Origin: an uncultured Lachnospiraceae bacterium
GTDB lineage: Bacteria; Bacillota; Clostridia; Lachnospirales; Lachnospiraceae
Reading direction: 5' to 3'
Length of the DNA: 64,000 bases
Assembly: GCA_910586125.1 (NCBI GenBank)
Contig: CAJUHP010000017.1
Span: forward strand, 10,757-74,756
This document shows positions 35,243 through 44,098 of this stretch, piece by piece (positions within the stretch are counted from its first letter, which is position 1; each line of letters opens with the position of its first letter). The notes under the pieces are model-generated. The model was not told where the DNA came from. It saw only the letters and a list, made by a program, of their open reading frames with translations, and ran no database searches. The translations under genes were made by a program, and so were the position numbers.

Positions 35243-35322
35243 ATTGTGCTGGATCTTGAAAAAGATGTCAAGAGAAATACCGCAATATTTCTCTTGACAC
35301 CTTCTCTCTCCTCTCGTATAAT
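35243..35322. promoter_or_regulatory. Divergent sir2/degV promoters around a 34-bp palindrome
   Basis: A perfect 14-bp inverted repeat TGTCAAGAGAAATA (35266-35279 with 35286-35299) with a 6-base centre carries a TTGACA -35 at each outer end. Rightward: TTGACA 35294-35299, 17 bp, TATAAT 35317-35322, a perfect consensus for degV. Leftward: TTGACA (35271-35266), 17 bp, CACAAT (35248-35243), weaker, for sir2. A dimeric regulator bound here would cover both -35 elements. Confidence 0.8.
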
Positions 35323-35385
35323 TACTTTGAACTTAAAAATTTTAAATTCAAAATTTCGCAGGCTCCGCCTGCCAAGGAGGATATT

Positions 35386-36240
35386 ATGATTCAGATTGTG
35401 ACTGACAGCACCTGTGATTTGGACCAGGAAACCGCGAAAGCTCTGGGCATCCATATCATACCGATGACGCTCTACTTCGGCGAGCGTTCTTTTATTGACG
35501 GCGTTACCCTGGACCGGGAGACTTTTTACGACATGCTTGCCAAGACCGACAAACTCCCCACCACCTCGCAGCTCAACCCTATGGATATTCTGGATGCGAT
35601 CTCCCCCTTTTTAGAAAAGGGCGATGACGTTGTGGGGATCTTTCTCTCCTCGCGTCTCAGCGGTACGTTCCAGTCGGCCTCCATCGCCGCGGCCATGTCC
35701 GAGTCCTCCCATTTTTACCTGGTAGACTCGCTGAATGTCACCTTCGGCTTAGCCCTGCTGGTCAGAATCGCCTGCCGCCTGCGCGACGAGGGGAAAAGCG
35801 CGGCCAAAATCACAGAAACCCTGGAAGACTTAAAGGGCCGGGTCCGTCTGGTCGCTGTCGTCGATACGCTGAAATATCTGCAGATGGGCGGCCGCATCAG
35901 CGCCGCTTCCGCTGTCATGGGAAACCTGCTGGGCATCAACCCTTTAGTGGGCGTCGTGGACGGAGCTGTGGAAGCCATCGGCAAAGCGCGGGGCAGAAAA
36001 TCCGCTTTCCGCCATCTCCTGACACTCTGCGGGCAGGATGCTCCGGATGTGAGATATCCGGTCTACTTTGGCCACACCCACGCGCCCGATGCCATGACAG
36101 AACTGCAAAACCTGGTGACACCCACCCTGGACAGCCCCGCAGAGATCTTTGCCGCGGAGATCGGCTCCGTCATCGGCACGCATGTAGGGCCGGGAGCCAC
36201 CGGTTTGGCTTATATCGCCAAGCCCCTTACGGTGTGCTGA
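35386..36240 (+). CDS. DegV-family fatty-acid-binding protein
   Basis: DegV proteins bind a fatty acid and, as FakB, present it to the kinase FakA for phosphorylation and use in phospholipids. The 284 residues begin IQIVTDSTCDLDQE, and have PTTSQLNP (about 63-70), LSSRLSGTFQSA and, late, GTHVGPGATGLAY, all family signatures. The ribosome site is AAGGAGG. No fakA is nearby. Its 3' end overlaps the stop of the convergent cell-wall hydrolase gene by 14 bp. Confidence 0.92.
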   Translation: MIQIVTDSTCDLDQETAKALGIHIIPMTLYFGERSFIDGVTLDRETFYDMLAKTDKLPTTSQLNPMDILDAISPFLEKGDDVVGIFLSSRLSGTFQSASIAAAMSESSHFYLVDSLNVTFGLALLVRIACRLRDEGKSAAKITETLEDLKGRVRLVAVVDTLKYLQMGGRISAASAVMGNLLGINPLVGVVDGAVEAIGKARGRKSAFRHLLTLCGQDAPDVRYPVYFGHTHAPDAMTELQNLVTPTLDSPAEIFAAEIGSVIGTHVGPGATGLAYIAKPLTVC

Positions 36241-36769
36241 AATAGGTATTGTCGATCCGGCAGTAATCGCTCCCCCACCGGTGGTAGCAGCCGGCCCGGA
36301 AATAAACTACATTTTCCGGGATCGCCGCCGCCGTCAGCGCTTCTCTGACCGCCTGTTTGACTTCGTTGCTGGCCTCGGCGCTCTTGATCGAAAACGGCCA
36401 CGTTGAGAACTGCCCGGTCTGCCGGATGACCTCTTTTACGGTGTCCGGGTAGTTTTCATCCAGAACCCGGTTGACAATCACACAGGCGATGGCGCGCTGG
36501 CATTCATAGCTCTCGCCCCCGCCCTCGGCCATCACGCAGCGCTCCAAAAGATCCAGTTCTTCCGTATCCAGAGAAATCCGCCAGACGGGTTCTGGATTCT
36601 TCTCTGCATCCGTATCCAAATGCCATTCCACTGTATTTCCATCCAGAAGTTCCGACTCCATCTGGCTCCACTCCAGTTCCTCCTGGTAATCGGAAGCCAT
36701 GGCCGGGCCTGCGATGGACAAAAGCAGCAGCAGTGATACTGGCAGAATAGACATAACGATTTTTTTCAT
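36227..36769 (-). CDS. SleB-type cell wall hydrolase, secreted
   Basis: Predicted peptidoglycan hydrolase (Hydrolase_2, the catalytic domain of spore germination protein SleB). A signal peptide (IVMSILPVSLLLLLSIAGPAMA) precedes a linker and the domain from about residue 75: ERCVMAEGGGESYECQRAIA with the likely catalytic Glu, VIVNRVLDENYPDTV, and GQFSTW. At 180 residues it lacks the N-terminal binding domain of SleB, so it may act in growth or in the spore. The 3' end overlaps degV on the other strand. Confidence 0.85.
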   Translation of the reverse strand: MKKIVMSILPVSLLLLLSIAGPAMASDYQEELEWSQMESELLDGNTVEWHLDTDAEKNPEPVWRISLDTEELDLLERCVMAEGGGESYECQRAIACVIVNRVLDENYPDTVKEVIRQTGQFSTWPFSIKSAEASNEVKQAVREALTAAAIPENVVYFRAGCYHRWGSDYCRIDNTYFSTP

Positions 36770-36789
36770 ATGCTATCTTCCTTTCTGTC

Positions 36790-36811
36790 GCCGGAACCGG
36801 ACCGTTCCGGC
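36790..36811 (-). promoter_or_regulatory. Inverted repeat in the SleB-type gene leader
   Basis: Arms GCCGGAAC/GTTCCGGC (36790-36797 with 36804-36811) about 20 bp before the start and just upstream of its ribosome site. It could be a leader hairpin or an operator; no clear promoter was picked. Confidence 0.35.
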
Positions 36812-36903
36812 ATATTCTGTCACATTCCAAGTATTGACAGAGCTGATAAACGTTATACATCCAACTGCGCTCGCTTCCTGCTGTTTCAGCGGCGTTTGAA
36901 AAA

Positions 36904-36936
36904 CACAAAAAAACTCAGAAGATTTTCCTTCTGAGT
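36904..36936 (-). terminator. Terminator of the tRNA transcript
   Basis: Arms ACTCAGAAG/CTTCTGAGT (36913-36921 with 36928-36936) followed on the minus strand by a run of T (36912-36906). It lies 5 bp past the tRNA-Cys end. Confidence 0.9.
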
Positions 36937-36941
36937 CAAAA

Positions 36942-37012
36942 AGGCGTCAACCGGAATCGAACCGGTGATAGAGGTGTTGCAGACCTTTGCCTTACCGCTT
37001 GGCTATGACGCC
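36942..37012 (-). tRNA. tRNA-Cys (anticodon GCA)
   Basis: Cloverleaf on the minus strand: acceptor GGCGTCA/TGACGCC, D-arm GCCAAGCGGTAAGGC, anticodon loop CTGCAAC, T-arm ACCGG TTCGATT CCGGT, discriminator T. CCA is not encoded, so it must be added afterwards. Second gene of a Glu-Cys transcript. Confidence 0.95.
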
Positions 37013-37065
37013 GATTTTTCTATTCTCCTGTACTGTTCTATTCTATGCTGCCGTACGGAGATAAA

Positions 37066-37137
37066 TGACTCCACCGGGAATCGAACCCGGGTTACCGCCG
37101 TGAAAGGGCGATGTCTTGACCGCTTGACCATGGAGCC
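37066..37137 (-). tRNA. tRNA-Glu (anticodon TTC)
   Basis: Cloverleaf on the minus strand: acceptor GGCTCCA/TGGAGTC, anticodon stem TCGCC/GGCGG with loop CTTTCAC, T-arm CCGGG TTCGATT CCCGG, discriminator A. CCA is not encoded. First gene of the pair, 53 bp before tRNA-Cys. Confidence 0.96.
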
Positions 37138-37176
37138 GGATTGCCGCAGACTTCCTCTGCGCTGCGAACGGTCATT

Positions 37177-37205
37177 ATTGTACCACACGATTTTACTTTT
37201 GGCAA
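37177..37205 (-). promoter_or_regulatory. Promoter of the tRNA-Glu/tRNA-Cys transcript
   Basis: Minus strand TTGCCA (37205-37200), 17-bp spacer, TACAAT (37182-37177), 40 bp before tRNA-Glu. Confidence 0.75.
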
Positions 37206-37476
37206 GAGGTTTTTTTACTTTTTTTCGCTCTTTTTTTATTCTCACATAAAAAAACCAATATAAACATATGGAAAAACTGCCGAAATTGTGGTAAACTGTT
37301 ATTCAGATAACTCTTTCTGGGTATTCGTACCCTCTTTTTCATGCCGCGGCAAAGAGATGCCGTTTATCTCGCTTAAAAGGAGTATGTTTTGACGGACAGC
37401 TTGTTGCTCTTAACTATTCGGAAAGAGAATATATTGTCACCCGCTTTACCATTACATTAATGAAGGAGTGAATCCA
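37206..37476. other. Chemoreceptor leader region
   Basis: A weak plus-strand promoter is possible at 37269-37297 (TGGAAA, 17 bp, TAAACT). A small hairpin GGGT/ACCC follows near 37319-37333. I looked for a c-di-GMP riboswitch and a sigma-28 promoter here and saw neither. No gene. Confidence 0.4.
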
Positions 37477-39156
37477 ATGAAAAAAGCTATGAATCAGTCC
37501 AAACTTATCTCCATTCTAAATGGAATCTCCATTCTGGCTCTCGCCATCATGCTGATTCTGTTACTTGCCTACAGCTCGATCAACTCTAAACTGGTAACGG
37601 ATACAGAGAAACGATTTGCATTGACCCAGAGCGCCAACCAGTTCAAGGATGGTTCCGCCTATCTGACCAATGAAGTGCGCGCCTATGCGGCCACCGGAGA
37701 TAAAACCCATTACGACAACTATTACAATGAGGTCAACAATCTGAAAAACCGGGATAAGGGCGTCGCTTCCATGCAGGCGATCGGCATTACCGCGGCGGAG
37801 CAGGACATGATCAATCAGATGTCTTCCCTCTCCAATAAGCTGGTTCCTCTGGAGGAGGAAGCCATGCGCAACGTTCAGGAGGGAAATCTTCAAGAGGCGA
37901 TCGATTATGTGTACGGCTCCGATTACAGCAATTCCCTCACCAAGATCAACTCGCTGAAAGAGCAATTCATCTCCACTTTAAACGACCGCACCGCCCAAGA
38001 AATTCAGTCCCTGAACACAGTTTCCTCCGTGATCAAATTCTTTATGTTCCTCGCTGTTATTCTCGTCGGCGTTATGCAGGTGTTTGTCATCACCGTGATC
38101 CGCAAACGCATTTTGGTTCCTGTCATCGCGGTGCGGGATCAGATGGGCGAGATTTCTCAAGGCAATCTGTCCGCAGAATTTCCTCTGGAACCTGACACTT
38201 CCGAGATCGGCATGCTCGTCGCCTCCATCCATGAAACCAAGCGTGAGCTGAAAAAATACATAAAAGATATCGACTTTCATCTGGCTCAGATGGCGAAAGG
38301 CAAGATGGATCTGACCATCGGCAACGACTACCGCGGCGAATTTCAGCCGATTCAAAGAGCAATGCGGCAGATTCTTGACGCTTTAAACAACGCACTTTCC
38401 CAGATCAACCAGACCGCCGGGCTGGTGTCCGTTGAATCCGAGCAGATGGCTTCCGACGCGCAGATTCTTTCCAGCGGCGTAGTACAGCAGGCATCCGCCA
38501 TCGAAGAACTTTCCGCCAGCATCCAGTCTCTCTCCGGACAGGTCAAGGATACCTCGCAGGATGCGGACAACGCCAGAAAATGTTCCGTGGATCTGGCCGC
38601 GCAGCTCCAGATCTGCAATGATAAAATGCATGGCCTGACAGCCGCCATGGAGGATATCTCCAAGTCCTCCCAGGAAATCAACGGCATCATTAAAACGATC
38701 GAGGACATCTCCTTCCAGACCAATATTCTGGCTTTGAACGCTGCCGTGGAAGCCGCCAGAGCCGGCGAGACCGGCAAGGGGTTTGCCGTTGTGGCGGACG
38801 AGGTACAGAGTCTGGCAAACAAGAGCTCTCTGGCTGCCAAGGATATCACCAAGCTGATTGAAACGTCCATGGAACTGGTTCAGCACGGCACAGACTTGTC
38901 AAACGATACGACCAAGGCGCTCGCCGCCGGAGTCACCGGCTCTCAGACCTCTGCGAATCTGGTTCAGCGGATCGCGGATTCTGCACAGCAGCAGGCGGAG
39001 TCGTTAGACCAGCTAACCAGAGGCGTCGAACAAATTGCCAGCGTGGTTCAGACCAACGCTGCCACCTCCGAAAAATCTGCCACCTCTGCCGAAGAATTGA
39101 ACACGCAGGCAGGTGAGCTGAAAGAATCCGTTCAGAGATTCCAGCTTCGCAGATAG
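37477..39156 (+). CDS. Methyl-accepting chemotaxis protein
   Basis: Membrane chemoreceptor of 559 residues. Membrane helices at about 12-34 and 185-210 flank a helical extracellular sensor of about 150 residues that looks like a four-helix bundle; a HAMP domain follows (about 210-265) and then the cytosolic signalling coiled coil with the conserved tip DISFQTNILALNAAVEAARAG and GKGFAVVADEVQSLA. The start at 37477 has AAGGAG upstream; a GTG nine bases earlier lies in that site and is rejected. No che or flagellar genes are in the window. The ligand is unknown. A terminator follows. Confidence 0.93.
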   Translation: MKKAMNQSKLISILNGISILALAIMLILLLAYSSINSKLVTDTEKRFALTQSANQFKDGSAYLTNEVRAYAATGDKTHYDNYYNEVNNLKNRDKGVASMQAIGITAAEQDMINQMSSLSNKLVPLEEEAMRNVQEGNLQEAIDYVYGSDYSNSLTKINSLKEQFISTLNDRTAQEIQSLNTVSSVIKFFMFLAVILVGVMQVFVITVIRKRILVPVIAVRDQMGEISQGNLSAEFPLEPDTSEIGMLVASIHETKRELKKYIKDIDFHLAQMAKGKMDLTIGNDYRGEFQPIQRAMRQILDALNNALSQINQTAGLVSVESEQMASDAQILSSGVVQQASAIEELSASIQSLSGQVKDTSQDADNARKCSVDLAAQLQICNDKMHGLTAAMEDISKSSQEINGIIKTIEDISFQTNILALNAAVEAARAGETGKGFAVVADEVQSLANKSSLAAKDITKLIETSMELVQHGTDLSNDTTKALAAGVTGSQTSANLVQRIADSAQQQAESLDQLTRGVEQIASVVQTNAATSEKSATSAEELNTQAGELKESVQRFQLRR

Positions 39157-39174
39157 ATCGGCTTTCAAACTTAG

Positions 39175-39245
39175 GGATGCTGCAAAATGCAGAGATATAA
39201 CAATCATCGGTTATATTCCGCCTGCCATTTTGCAGCATCCTTTTT
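39175..39245 (+). terminator. Terminator after the chemoreceptor gene
   Basis: Perfect 15-bp arms GGATGCTGCAAAATG/CATTTTGCAGCATCC (39175-39189 with 39226-39240) and T5. The arm sequence resembles the ends of the 99-bp palindromic repeats (GCTGCAAAA), but the interior is shorter and different. Confidence 0.82.
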
Positions 39246-39440
39246 AAATCTTGCAGACCCTTTCCTCCATATTAAATAATTCTTCCATTATCCTTACGCT
39301 TTTCGCAACTTTTTTGAAAAAAAATGTGGAAATCCCCTCTGTGATTTGGTACAATAGAAAGAAATCGGATTTGCCGCAATGGTTTGGGAGGACCAGAGGC
39401 ACACAGACAGGAAATACGCAGGAAGGGGATATTAATAAGT

Positions 39441-42350
39441 ATGAACGGCGTGCGCTTTAAAAGAGGACTTGCGGTTTTATTAGGCTTTTTATTGATTCTT
39501 GGCATGATAGGCGGTCATGTTTCCCAGACCGTCTATGCAAAAGAACGGCGGACCGTGCGGGTCGCTTTTTTTCCGATGAACGGCTATCATGAAATAGCGG
39601 GGGACGGAAGTTTTGCCGGCATGGACGTTGAATATCTGGAGGAATTGTGCCGCTATGCGGACTGGGAGATCGAATTTGTGGAGTGCAAAGACTGGGACGA
39701 AGCTCTCCAATTTCTGTCAGAAAAGAAAGTGGATCTGGTGGGAACTGCCCAGTATTCCGCGGAGCGGGCCGCCACCTTTCAGTATGCAGATCTCGCCAGC
39801 GGTTATACGTTCGGCATTATTGCGACCAATCCCGACAGCCCCCTGGCCTATGAGGATTTTGAGGCCATGAAAGGGATCACGTTCGGCATGGTAAAAACCT
39901 ATGTGCGCCGGAACGAGTTCCATCAGTATTTAACCGACCACGGAATCCGCTCTCCCCGAATCCGGGAATATGATTCCTCTGCCGATCTGCAGGCAGCCCT
40001 GGCCAACGGCGAAGTTGACGCCCTGGTTCATACATTCATGGAGATCCAAGAGGGACAGCGTTTAATCGGGCGTTTTGCTCCCAGACCCTTCTACTATATT
40101 ACCTATCGCGGCAATGACGACGTAATGCGGGAGCTGAATCAGGCGATTGCCGATCTGAAAATGAATAATCCGGATCTGGAAACCAGACTGATGAACGAAT
40201 TCTATCAGAGCCGTCTGGACCGAACGATCGTATTTACAGTGGAAGAAAAACAGTTTATAAAAGAGGCGGAGCCGATCCGCGTAGGTTATTTTGACAACTA
40301 TTATCCGTTTCTCTATGAAGAAGACGGCGTGTGCCGGGGACTGACCAGAGATCTGTTAGAAGGTGTCGCATCTCTGACCGGATTGACGCTTACTTGGCAT
40401 AAGGTTGAATCGCCGCAGGAGGCCAGCCAGGCTCTGCAGAACAAGGTCATCGATGTGATGTCTTACTGTGTCCACACAGACAAAGAACTTGCCGAGCATA
40501 CCACGGTTAAAATGAAAGATTACGTTCAAATTCCGATGGTGCTGGTCATGAAGAAAAGCATGGAGCCTCATTCCGTCCAGACGCTGGCAACCGTATCCTA
40601 CCTGTCCCAGGGCGCGGAGCACGCGGTCGATCTGAACCATACCGAGCTTTTGATCTGCGACACCCAGCAGGAATGCTTGGATGCGCTGCGGGCAGGAAAA
40701 GCGGACGCCGTATTGTGCGATGGCTATCTGGCTGAATATCTGCTGAGCGCTGAAATTCGGTACTATGATTTGGAGATAAAGAGTGTTCTGAGCGAAGAAC
40801 ACGGGGTATCCATGACCGTTTTAAGCGAAAATACCCAGCTTGCCGGCATTTTGAACAAGACCATTCTCACCATAGACGCCAGAGCCGTCCGCGATTACAT
40901 GCTGGAGCGCAACGTATACTCTCTCGCCAGCTTCAGCCAGTATTTGCAGGAATACAGCCATATTATTATCGGAATTCTGCTTTTAGTCATCGTTTCCATC
41001 ATTTTTGTAGCCCTGCACATACTTCAGGATACCAAAAAGATACAGATGCTCATGTATCAAGATGTGGAGACCAATATCGGTAATCTCAATTATCTGATGT
41101 ATGTCGGAAAAAAAACGCTTCTTCCGGAACGAACCAAACAGCAGTACGCGGTCGCTTATCTGCGGATTGTTCAGTTCCAGCGCTATAAGATGGTTTATGG
41201 CTGGAAAAAGGGAAAGAAAACGCTTGCCTCCATCGCCGCCTCTCTGCAGCAGAATGTAAATGGAAAGGGGGAGGTCTGCGCCAGGGCGGACGGAGATCGC
41301 TTCGCGCTTCTTTTATCCATTGAAACCGGCAATATCATTGCCAGACTTCAGAGAATCAAGAACGGCGCAGAGGAACGTGTTCTTCAGGATACCGGAACCC
41401 GTATTGAAATTCAAATCGGCGTTTACTTTATGCCGCCGGATGACACCGACTTGCACCGGGCCATCGTCTGTGCCAATCAATCCATCGACTTTATTCAGGA
41501 CAACGGCGGCAGTATCCAATTTTACGACGATTCCCTGGAAAAAGCGCTCCGCGAGCGCCATGAAAGAGAACAGCTTTTGGACTCCATTGATATCGACTCC
41601 CATTTCGCCGCCTACTACCAGGCCAAAGTGGATGTCCGCACCGAAAAAATAGTGGGCGCCGAAGCTCTGGTGCGTTTTATCGATCCGACGAAATCCGGCG
41701 CTGTGATTTCTCCCGGCTTTTTCGTACCTTATTTTGAGCAGACCGGCCGCGTGACGGAAATCGACTTTTTTGTACTCCGATGTGTCTGCCAGATGCTTCG
41801 CCGCCGGCTTGATGAGGGAAAAAATGTTGTCACGGTTTCCTGCAACTTCTCGCGGATGCATTTTACCAAGCCCGGTTTTGTGGAACGCTTTGAGGGAGTA
41901 CTCTCCCAATATGATATTCCCAAAGACCTGATTGAAGTTGAAATTACAGAAACGCTTGTCATGGAAGAGATTGAAGCCAAAGTGGCGGACCAGACGCTGG
42001 ACAATCTCCACGCAAAAGGAATCCGGATTTCCATCGATGATTTCGGCGCAGGTTATTCCTCCCTGGGCGTTATCGAAAAAATACCTGCTTCCGTCATTAA
42101 ACTGGACCGCTCCTTCCTCTTGAACCAGGAAGACAGAGAGCGCCAGGTGAAGATTATGAAGAGCATCGTTGATCTGGCCGGTGATCTGGGCGCGCAGATT
42201 GTCTGCGAAGGCGTAGAGACCGACAAGGATGTGGAATTGATGAAAGAAATCGGCGCCCATGTCGCGCAGGGCTATCGCTATGCGAAACCAGTGCCGGAAG
42301 CAGATTTTGAACAGAGGCTTTCCGATAACATGAACCAAATGACTGGCTGA
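39441..42350 (+). CDS. Membrane sensor: two solute-binding domains, degenerate GGDEF, EAL
   Basis: Probable c-di-GMP phosphodiesterase that senses an external ligand. The 969-residue protein has a signal/anchor helix (about 8-28), two SBP_bac_3 domains in tandem (about 35-265 and 280-520, starting RTVRVAFFPMNGYHEI and PIRVGYFDNYYPFLYE), one membrane helix (about 510-535), a GGDEF domain whose active motif is ADGDR and so inactive for synthesis, and an EAL domain with GAEALVRF, EVEITET, IDDFGAGYSSL, VIKLDRSF and CEGVET, which keeps the catalytic acids. ATG at 39441 is preceded by GGAAGGGG. The two SBP modules suggest amino-acid-like ligands. Confidence 0.9.
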   Translation: MNGVRFKRGLAVLLGFLLILGMIGGHVSQTVYAKERRTVRVAFFPMNGYHEIAGDGSFAGMDVEYLEELCRYADWEIEFVECKDWDEALQFLSEKKVDLVGTAQYSAERAATFQYADLASGYTFGIIATNPDSPLAYEDFEAMKGITFGMVKTYVRRNEFHQYLTDHGIRSPRIREYDSSADLQAALANGEVDALVHTFMEIQEGQRLIGRFAPRPFYYITYRGNDDVMRELNQAIADLKMNNPDLETRLMNEFYQSRLDRTIVFTVEEKQFIKEAEPIRVGYFDNYYPFLYEEDGVCRGLTRDLLEGVASLTGLTLTWHKVESPQEASQALQNKVIDVMSYCVHTDKELAEHTTVKMKDYVQIPMVLVMKKSMEPHSVQTLATVSYLSQGAEHAVDLNHTELLICDTQQECLDALRAGKADAVLCDGYLAEYLLSAEIRYYDLEIKSVLSEEHGVSMTVLSENTQLAGILNKTILTIDARAVRDYMLERNVYSLASFSQYLQEYSHIIIGILLLVIVSIIFVALHILQDTKKIQMLMYQDVETNIGNLNYLMYVGKKTLLPERTKQQYAVAYLRIVQFQRYKMVYGWKKGKKTLASIAASLQQNVNGKGEVCARADGDRFALLLSIETGNIIARLQRIKNGAEERVLQDTGTRIEIQIGVYFMPPDDTDLHRAIVCANQSIDFIQDNGGSIQFYDDSLEKALRERHEREQLLDSIDIDSHFAAYYQAKVDVRTEKIVGAEALVRFIDPTKSGAVISPGFFVPYFEQTGRVTEIDFFVLRCVCQMLRRRLDEGKNVVTVSCNFSRMHFTKPGFVERFEGVLSQYDIPKDLIEVEITETLVMEEIEAKVADQTLDNLHAKGIRISIDDFGAGYSSLGVIEKIPASVIKLDRSFLLNQEDRERQVKIMKSIVDLAGDLGAQIVCEGVETDKDVELMKEIGAHVAQGYRYAKPVPEADFEQRLSDNMNQMTG

Positions 42351-42365
42351 TACCGATCATAAAAC

Positions 42366-42405
42366 GGCGGCAAAAAATCAGAACGCATTCGGATTTTTTG
42401 CCGCC
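42366..42405. terminator. Bidirectional terminator between the EAL gene and smsB
   Basis: Perfect 14-bp arms GGCGGCAAAAAATC/GATTTTTTGCCGCC (42366-42379 with 42392-42405) between convergent genes. Confidence 0.8.
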
Positions 42406-42413
42406 TCTCTCTA

Positions 42414-43331
42414 TCACTTTAAAAAACCGTTGATAATCTGCTCTTCCGCCTCCTGCTCTGTCAGCCCCAGCGTCATCAGCTTGGTAAGCTGTTCCCCGGC
42501 AATCTTGCCGATTGCTGCCTCATGAATCAGAGCCGCGTCGATATCGTTCGCCTCCAGTTGAGGAATCGCCAAAATTCTGGCATTCCCCATGATAATGGCG
42601 TCGCATTCCGTGTGGCCGCTGCAGGGCGCGTTGCCCGTGATCCGGGAATCAAATTTCTGATAGGAGTGATCCTGAGCCACCGAGCGGGATACGACGTCGG
42701 CGCTGGCGCCGGGACCGTTCAGGTTTACTTCATAGCGGCTGAATGCCTCCTGGTTTCCATGGGTCAGAAGACGTTCCCTGACCACCAGTCTGGCGCCGGC
42801 TTCCAGTTTGGCTGTAGTGGTGCGGTTTGTGGAATCCACGCCCCGGATCTGCACCATCTCCATCTCCAACAAACTGTTTTCTTCCATATAAATTTCGGTG
42901 CCGGGATTCAGAATCCGCTTTCCCTGTCCGTCTCCCTCTCCATAGTGCTTCTCCACATATTTTACCTTGGCATTTTTTCCGACATGGAAGCGATGAACCC
43001 CGTCATGTTCGGAGTCCTGGTCGCCGCAATTGTGAATGCCGCAGCCCGCGACAATCACCACATCGCTGCCCTCTCCGATATAAAAATCATTGGTGACAAC
43101 TTCCTTCAGGCCGCTTCGGCTTAATACCACCGGGATATGAACGCTTTCGCTGCGCGTCTCGGGCCGAATGTGAATCTCGATGCCGCTGCCGTCCGACTTG
43201 CTGATAATATTGATGTTGGCTGTAGTATTTCTGGCCGCTGTCTGCCCGTCTGAACGGATATTGTAGGCCCCTTCCGGCACATCGTGAAGCCCGGCCACTT
43301 CCTCCAGTATTCTCTGCTGAATCGAATCCAT
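42414..43331 (-). CDS. smsB: SufB/SufD-like scaffold of a minimal SUF (SMS-type) system
   Basis: Iron-sulfur cluster assembly scaffold. At 305 residues it holds only the beta-helix core and C-terminal helices of SufB/SufD. The SufB-type active residues appear kept: Cys243 in HTECDA (aligned to the TQCDS cysteine of SufB) and Glu271 in LIHEAAIGKI (aligned to EHEATTSK); a second cysteine-rich segment GCGIHNCGDQDSEHDG lies at 96-111. It starts 2 bp after the ATPase gene. No SufD, SufS, SufU, SufE or IscR-like gene is adjacent, so this is the two-gene type described in anaerobes. Confidence 0.87.
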   Translation of the reverse strand: MDSIQQRILEEVAGLHDVPEGAYNIRSDGQTAARNTTANINIISKSDGSGIEIHIRPETRSESVHIPVVLSRSGLKEVVTNDFYIGEGSDVVIVAGCGIHNCGDQDSEHDGVHRFHVGKNAKVKYVEKHYGEGDGQGKRILNPGTEIYMEENSLLEMEMVQIRGVDSTNRTTTAKLEAGARLVVRERLLTHGNQEAFSRYEVNLNGPGASADVVSRSVAQDHSYQKFDSRITGNAPCSGHTECDAIIMGNARILAIPQLEANDIDAALIHEAAIGKIAGEQLTKLMTLGLTEQEAEEQIINGFLK

Positions 43332-43333
43332 TT

Positions 43334-44074
43334 TTATCGTTCTCCTTCCCGGTAAAATTTGTTGCAGGCGTCAACAGCGGACGCCGTGCCGAGCAGAGTG
43401 GGCAGAATTTCCTCTCTGGGTCCCTGCTTGGTAATCCGCCCTCCCGCAATCACAACAATCTCATCGGCAATATTGAGAATGCGTTCCTGATGCGAAATAA
43501 TCATAACCGAACCGTTGGTCGTCTCCCGCATCCTCTCAAAAACCTGAATCAGATTCTGAAAACTCCACAGATCAATTCCGGCTTCCGGCTCATCAAAGAC
43601 CGACAGTTTGGTTCCTCTGGCCAAAACCGTGGCAATCTCAATTCGTTTTAGCTCGCCGCCGGACAGGCTGGCATTCACTTCCCTTCGGATATAATCCTTG
43701 GCGCAAAGCCCCACCTCTGACAGATACTGGCACGCATCTGCGATGGACAAATTTTTCTTTGCCGCCAGGCGCAGAAGGTCCAGCACCTGAATCCCTTTAA
43801 AGCGAACCGGCTGCTGAAAGGCAAAACTGATCCCCAAATTCGCCCGCTCCGTGATACTCATCTTTGTAATATCCGTTCCCTGAAAATAAATCCGGCCGGA
43901 GGCAGGCTGCTCAATTCCGGCAATCAGTTTTGCCAGCGTGGATTTGCCCCCGCCGTTCGGCCCTGTCACCACCACAAAACGGTGATCTCCTATCTCCAGG
44001 CTGATATCATGCAAGATATCTTTCTGGCCTTTTTCGGCCTGTACTTCAAAAGATATATTTTCTAAAGTCAGCAT
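43334..44074 (-). CDS. smsC: SufC-type ATPase of the minimal SUF system
   Basis: ABC ATPase that powers the scaffold. From the start at 44074 (ACAGGAGGG site) it has 246 residues, Walker A GPNGGGKST, Q-loop SFAFQQP, signature LSGGELKRIE, Walker B KLSVFDEPEAGIDL and the H-loop IISHQER. It is cytosolic with no membrane segment. It directly precedes smsB; a pair of direct repeats upstream may be an operator. Confidence 0.92.
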   Translation of the reverse strand: MLTLENISFEVQAEKGQKDILHDISLEIGDHRFVVVTGPNGGGKSTLAKLIAGIEQPASGRIYFQGTDITKMSITERANLGISFAFQQPVRFKGIQVLDLLRLAAKKNLSIADACQYLSEVGLCAKDYIRREVNASLSGGELKRIEIATVLARGTKLSVFDEPEAGIDLWSFQNLIQVFERMRETTNGSVMIISHQERILNIADEIVVIAGGRITKQGPREEILPTLLGTASAVDACNKFYREGER

Positions 44075-44098
44075 AAAGCCCTCCTGTCGTCCATGCGA

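Noticed and set aside
37206..37476. c-di-GMP riboswitch in the chemoreceptor leader
   Set aside because: The CGGCAAAGAGATGCCG stretch is suggestive, but the conserved GGGCAAACC and GACGCAAAGC core of the known class is absent.
39175..39245. Fourth copy of the palindromic repeat
   Set aside because: The arms share GCTGCAAAA with the repeats, but the interior is shorter and lacks the conserved core; kept as a terminator only.
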